DNA from: an uncultured Bacilli bacterium
Lineage (GTDB): Bacteria; Bacillota_I; Bacilli_A; RFN20; CAG-826
Assembly: GCA_944342125.1 (NCBI GenBank)
Contig: CALVMF010000044.1
Coordinates: forward strand, 1-9,477
DNA: 9,477 nucleotides
Direction: 5' to 3'
Made by a program: the position numbers and the translations under genes. Below, piece by piece: positions 6,305 to 9,477 of the stretch. The first letter of the stretch is position 1. The number at the start of each line of letters is the position of its first letter. Below the pieces are notes generated by a model, which saw only the letters and a list, made by a program, of their open reading frames with translations, made no database searches and was not told the origin of the DNA.

Positions 6305-6346
6305 GGGCGCTTTTTTATATTTTCTAATTTTGTTGAGGTGATGATT
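6305..6346 (+). promoter_or_regulatory. pyrG leader with GGGC 5' end, candidate CTP-sensing slippage site
   Basis: The predicted transcript begins GGGCGC followed by six U. In Bacillus subtilis, pyrG mRNA begins GGGC, and low CTP stalls polymerase before the C so that extra G residues are added. The poly-G end then disarms a downstream terminator. The first four bases match that rule. No hairpin with a U tract occurs in the 42-base leader, so the downstream half of the known mechanism is missing or different. GAGGTGA (6335-6341) is the ribosome site. Confidence 0.5.
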
Positions 6347-7972
6347 ATGGATAAAAAAATGAAGTTTATATTTGTTACAGGTGGAGTTGTTTCAAGTTTA
6401 GGAAAAGGAATCAGTGCCGCTTGCATTGGTAGATTATTAAAAAGAAGAGGACTTCATATTTTTTCAATGAAACTTGATCCTTATTTAAATATTGACCCAG
6501 GCACAATGTCTCCTTATCAACATGGTGAAGTTTTTGTCACCAAAGATGGAGCCGAAACTGACCTTGATTTAGGGCATTATGAAAGAATCATTAACACCTC
6601 ATTAACAAAAGAAAGTAGCGTCACAAGCGGAAAAGTTTATAGCGCCGTTTTAGAAAAAGAAAGAAAAGGTGTTTATTTAGGAGCCACAATTCAAATCATT
6701 CCTCACATTACAAACGAAATTAAAAATAGATTATTTGAAGCTTTTAAAGCAAAAGATGATACTGATGTTTGTATTGTTGAAATCGGTGGCACGGTTGGTG
6801 ATATTGAATCGCTTCCATTTTTAGAAGCAATTAGACAACTTAGAAGAGAACTTGGCTATGAAAATACTTTTTATGTTCATAACACTTTAGTTCCTTATTT
6901 AAAAACAACAGGCGAAATAAAAACTAAACCTACTCAACATAGCGTTAAAGAGCTAACAGGATTAGGAATTCAACCTGATGCTTTACTTTTAAGATGTGAA
7001 ACCAATATCGATATTGAATCAAAAAGAAAAGTTGCTCTTTTTTGTAATTTAAGCGATGAAGCGGTTATTAGTGTTAAAGATGTTCCAATTATTTATGAAG
7101 TCGCTTTAAACTTACAAAAGCAACACCTTGATGATTTAATTGTTAAACATTTAAATCTAAAATGTGAAGATCACGCTGATATGAGCGATTGGATTAAACT
7201 TATTGAAAAAATTAAAAGACTTAAAAAATCAATTAAGATTGCTCTTGTTGGAAAATATGTTTCTTTACACGACGCTTATATTTCGGTTGTTGAATCTCTT
7301 AAATATGCAGGCTACGACATCGATAAAAACATTGAAATAAAATGGGTAAATAGTGACAACTTAAATGATGATAATGTGAGCGAATATTTAAACGATGTTC
7401 AAGGAATTATTGTGCCTGGCGGATTTGGAAAGCGTGGAATTGAAGGGAAAATCGCAGCTATAAAGTACGCAAGAATCAATAACAAACCATTCTTAGGACT
7501 TTGCTTAGGTATGCAACTCAGTTTAATTGAATATGCAAGAGATGTTTTACATTTAGAAAACGCTAACTCAACGGAATTCGATGAAAACTGTACCAATAAC
7601 ATCATCGATTATTTACCTGACCAATATAAAGGAATTAAGATGGGTGGTACGATGCGCCTTGGTGAATATGATTGTGAACTTTTAGAAGGCACAAAGACCT
7701 ATGAACTTTATAAAGAAAAGAACATTAGGGAACGCCATAGACATAGATATGAATTTAACAATAAATACAAAGAAATCTTTAGCGATGGAAATTTGATTTT
7801 TAGTGGGATTAATCCACAAACTAAACTTTGCGAAATTATCGAGCTTAAAAATCATCCATTCTTTATTGCTTGTCAATTCCATCCTGAATTTTTATCTAGA
7901 CCTCTTAAACCACATCCGTTATTTTTAGGATTTATTAAAGAAGCAAGTAGAACTCAAGTAGAACATGAATAA
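6347..7972 (+). CDS. pyrG: CTP synthase
   Basis: A 541-residue enzyme of normal length that converts UTP to CTP using ATP and glutamine. The synthetase domain begins KFIFVTGGVVSSLGKGI, with the P-loop at about 16-22. It continues with MKLDPYLNIDPGTMSPYQHG and the EIGGTVGDIES segment. The class I glutamine amidotransferase domain (from about 295) carries PGGFGKRG (357-364), nucleophile C386 in GLCLGMQL, and H512/E514 in QFHPEF, so the triad is complete. The start at ATG 6347 is set by GAGGTGA at 6335-6341. The in-frame GTG 6338 lies inside that ribosome site, and ATG 6341 is too close to it. It is first in an operon with the RluA-family gene, which overlaps its stop. Confidence 0.98.
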   Translation: MDKKMKFIFVTGGVVSSLGKGISAACIGRLLKRRGLHIFSMKLDPYLNIDPGTMSPYQHGEVFVTKDGAETDLDLGHYERIINTSLTKESSVTSGKVYSAVLEKERKGVYLGATIQIIPHITNEIKNRLFEAFKAKDDTDVCIVEIGGTVGDIESLPFLEAIRQLRRELGYENTFYVHNTLVPYLKTTGEIKTKPTQHSVKELTGLGIQPDALLLRCETNIDIESKRKVALFCNLSDEAVISVKDVPIIYEVALNLQKQHLDDLIVKHLNLKCEDHADMSDWIKLIEKIKRLKKSIKIALVGKYVSLHDAYISVVESLKYAGYDIDKNIEIKWVNSDNLNDDNVSEYLNDVQGIIVPGGFGKRGIEGKIAAIKYARINNKPFLGLCLGMQLSLIEYARDVLHLENANSTEFDENCTNNIIDYLPDQYKGIKMGGTMRLGEYDCELLEGTKTYELYKEKNIRERHRHRYEFNNKYKEIFSDGNLIFSGINPQTKLCEIIELKNHPFFIACQFHPEFLSRPLKPHPLFLGFIKEASRTQVEHE

Positions 7973-8912
7973 GAATTATAAAGAAAATTTAAAAACAAGA
8001 TTAAAAGGGAAGACGCTAGAAGAATATCAAAGTAAAAAGCAACTTGATATTAAAGAATATATAGTTAAAAAAGATAGCGAGCTTTTAGTTTATTTAATCG
8101 AGGAGCTACAATTTTCAAGAAACAACGCAAAGTCTCTTTTATCGCATCATTTAATTTCAATTGATGGCGCTCCAGTCAGTCAATTTGATTTTAAGTTAAC
8201 CAAAGGGGATAGTTTGATTATTTCTAAAAAACCAATTAGAAAGAAAGCTAGAAAAGATTTACCAATAATTTTTGAAGATGAAAACATCATTGCAATTAAT
8301 AAACCTTATGGTCTATTAAGTGTAGCAAGCGATAAAGAAAAATCTTCGACTGCCTATCGAATGGTTATGGATTATGTTCAAGCAAAAGACAGACACAATC
8401 GAATTTATGTTGTGCATCGTTTAGATAAAGAAACAAGTGGTGTCTTAATTTTTGCTAAAAACGAAAATATTAAAGATAAACTACAAGACAATTGGAACGA
8501 ACTTGTTTTGAAAAGAGGGTATTACGCAGTTGTTGAAGGCAAAATGGAAAAAGAAGAAATGCACATTGTTAATTATTTAAGAATGAATGCACTTAATTTA
8601 ATGTATGTATCTTCTTTTAAAGACAAGAAAGCTCAAAAATGTATAACTGATTATAAGGTCATAAAATCTAACGATAAATATTCGCTTTTAGATGTAAATA
8701 TTTTTACAGGTAGAAAGAATCAAATTAGAGTAACTTTAGGAAGTTTAGGTCACTTTGTTTTAGGGGATGACAAATATGGTGAGCCAGAAAATCCAATAAA
8801 TAGACTATGTTTGCATGCTTATGAACTCGATATTAAAAACCCAATTAATGGTAAAATTTATAAGCTAAAAGCAAGTATGCCAGATGAATTTAATTCACTT
8901 TTTAGAAAGTGA
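7965..8912 (+). CDS. RluA-family rRNA/tRNA pseudouridine synthase with S4 domain
   Basis: A 315-residue enzyme that isomerises uridine to pseudouridine in structured RNA. After a charged leader of about 35 residues, an S4-type RNA-binding domain spans about 38-88 (LQFSRNNAKSLLSHHLISID). The catalytic domain follows, with INKPYGLLSV (111-120), VVHRLDKETSGVLIFAK (149-165) with catalytic D154, FTGRKNQIRVTL (247-258) and LCLHAYEL (281-288). This is the RluA/RluC/RluD group. The modified position cannot be told from sequence alone. ATG 7965 overlaps the end of pyrG by eight bases and has no clear ribosome site, so translation is probably coupled. The gene ends with TGA at a natural family end (LFRK), which shows that TGA is read as stop here. 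Confidence 0.93.
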   Translation: MNKNYKENLKTRLKGKTLEEYQSKKQLDIKEYIVKKDSELLVYLIEELQFSRNNAKSLLSHHLISIDGAPVSQFDFKLTKGDSLIISKKPIRKKARKDLPIIFEDENIIAINKPYGLLSVASDKEKSSTAYRMVMDYVQAKDRHNRIYVVHRLDKETSGVLIFAKNENIKDKLQDNWNELVLKRGYYAVVEGKMEKEEMHIVNYLRMNALNLMYVSSFKDKKAQKCITDYKVIKSNDKYSLLDVNIFTGRKNQIRVTLGSLGHFVLGDDKYGEPENPINRLCLHAYELDIKNPINGKIYKLKASMPDEFNSLFRK

Positions 8913-8917
8913 ATTAA
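8890..8917 (+). terminator. Hairpin overlapping the stop codon of the RluA-family gene
   Basis: TTAATTCACTTT (8890-8901), loop TTAG and AAAGTGAATTAA (8906-8917) form a perfect 12-pair stem that includes the last codons and the TGA. A short U-rich run (TATTTT) follows. It is likely the operon terminator, although the stem is AT-rich and the tail is short. Confidence 0.5.
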
Positions 8918-9052
8918 TATTTTAAATAATACGGATTTATTTAGCTGTTAATAATATTAATAAATAATTAAAAAAGTAAACTTTTGCGGAGAAAAATCTT
9001 AAAATTGCGAAAAATTTTTTAAAAAGTGCTATTTTTTTCTTGACAATTGATT

Positions 9053-9058
9053 TATAAT
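9053..9058 (+). promoter_or_regulatory. -10 element of the DUF1538 gene, predicted leaderless
   Basis: TATAAT is followed by TAAAAC and ATG 9065, so the predicted +1 is the A of the start codon. A perfect TTGACA (9040-9045) is only seven bases upstream, too near to act as -35 for this -10. No Shine-Dalgarno sequence is present. Confidence 0.45.
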
Positions 9059-9064
9059 TAAAAC

Positions 9065-9477
9065 ATGTTTAAGGACGCCTTGAGTAAACTCTTTGAAGCG
9101 GCGATCAGTGTTGTACCGATTTCTTTAATTGTAATTGTTATTTTCGGCTTACAATTTTCGGAAGTTATGCCTTCGGGCATGATTTCAACAAACATGCTAG
9201 TGACCTTCCTAATTTGCTTAATTTTTTTAATATTAGGAATGGCAACTTTCTCTTTTGGAAGCGAAATATCAATGAGCAAGGTTGGTCAATATATTGGTGC
9301 CAGCATTACGAAAAAGCAATCAATTGTCTTTATGATTGTTATTTCTTTTTTGCTTGGGACCATGATTACTATCGCCGAACCCGATTTAACAGTTTTGGGA
9401 GATATGTTAGAAAGCGCGATTAATCCTTGGCTATTAAAAATATTTATTGGGGTTGGCGTTGGGATATTTTTAGTTAT
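9065..9477 (+). CDS. DUF1538 integral membrane protein, N-terminal part (runs off the window)
   Basis: The first 137 codons, still open at the window end. A short amphipathic start (MFKDALSKLFEAAISVVP) leads into hydrophobic segments at about 16-31, 44-62, 84-98 and from about 122. The conserved family piece is FLLGTMITIAEPDLTVLGDM. LGMATFSFGSEISMSKVGQY, where a small-residue helix leads into 'G..IG', also fits DUF1538. The family is predicted to be a transporter-like membrane protein with two repeated halves, but its function is not established. It is often found with a second DUF1538 gene and a PII-like protein, which would lie to the right of this window. Confidence 0.8.
   Translation, partial: MFKDALSKLFEAAISVVPISLIVIVIFGLQFSEVMPSGMISTNMLVTFLICLIFLILGMATFSFGSEISMSKVGQYIGASITKKQSIVFMIVISFLLGTMITIAEPDLTVLGDMLESAINPWLLKIFIGVGVGIFLV

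Noticed and set aside
6305..6316. GGGCGC followed by six T read as the second arm of a terminator
   Set aside because: No matching GCGCCC arm exists upstream, so no hairpin can form. The GGGC position at the predicted +1 gives a better explanation.
8910..8951. TGA of the RluA-family gene read through as Trp (Mycoplasma-type code)
   Set aside because: The protein ends at the normal family end, the extension would be only a dozen low-complexity codons, a hairpin overlaps this stop, and Trp is encoded by TGG throughout.
9040..9058. TTGACA plus TATAAT read as a consensus promoter
   Set aside because: The spacer is only seven bases, too short for sigma-70-type recognition. Only the TATAAT was kept, as a -10 element.
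9058..9423. Minus-strand frame 9058-9279 and plus-strand frame 9214-9423 near the window end
   Set aside because: Both are out of frame with the DUF1538 gene starting at 9065, which has the conserved AEPD segment and membrane helices. These are shadows of it.
1..9477. CRISPR array, tRNA, rRNA or insertion sequence
   Set aside because: No regularly spaced repeats, no cloverleaf with a CCA-side acceptor stem, no rRNA-like sequence and no transposase or matched terminal repeats were found by eye.

Overview
The window reads as a low-GC bacterium with compact, short-leader genes, most likely an uncultured Bacilli/Mollicutes-like lineage. This rests on the very AT-rich sequence, the AGA-dominated arginine codons in the core genes, the AGGAGG and GAGGTGA ribosome sites, and Firmicute-style PyrG, ROK kinase and RluA-type proteins. 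TGA acts as a stop (RluA-family gene, 8910-8912) and tryptophan is TGG, so the standard bacterial code fits. The exact taxon is inference.

Left part (1-4165) is an accessory or defence-like island. It opens with the C-terminal tail of a MscS-type mechanosensitive channel (1-105). A broken AAA_14-family ATPase follows (238-521): an intact Walker A start, a frameshift, then what looks like the family's C-terminal tail. Two separate, unlike Hip-type antitoxin/kinase modules come next. Module 1 (648-2013) is a small HipB-like HTH protein overlapping a full HipA kinase, preceded by two matching 18-bp palindromes 41 bp apart. Module 2 (2694-3963) is a longer HTH protein with a C-terminal tail plus a HipA_C/CtkA-like kinase that lacks the HipA N-terminal subdomain. 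Between them lie about 650 bases of gene debris, including a broken frame that resembles the nuclease part of McrC and a short piece resembling a second AAA_14 ATPase.

Right part (4166-9477) is housekeeping. A nucleoside hydrolase on the minus strand is divergent from a ROK-family (glucokinase-like) sugar kinase, which ends at a strong terminator. Then comes an operon of CTP synthase (pyrG) and an RluA-family pseudouridine synthase whose start overlaps the pyrG stop. The window ends inside a DUF1538 membrane protein.

Regulatory reading gives the most unusual signals. (i) Three genes have a perfect TATAAT exactly six bases before ATG and no Shine-Dalgarno sequence, the layout of leaderless mRNAs. 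(ii) The pyrG promoter (TTGAAA-N17-TAGAAT) places +1 on GGGC, the signature of CTP-sensing reiterative transcription known from Bacillus subtilis pyrG, but the 42-base leader has no terminator hairpin. (iii) The ROK promoter places +1 on the first base of AAGGAG, so the ribosome site would be the very 5' end of the mRNA.
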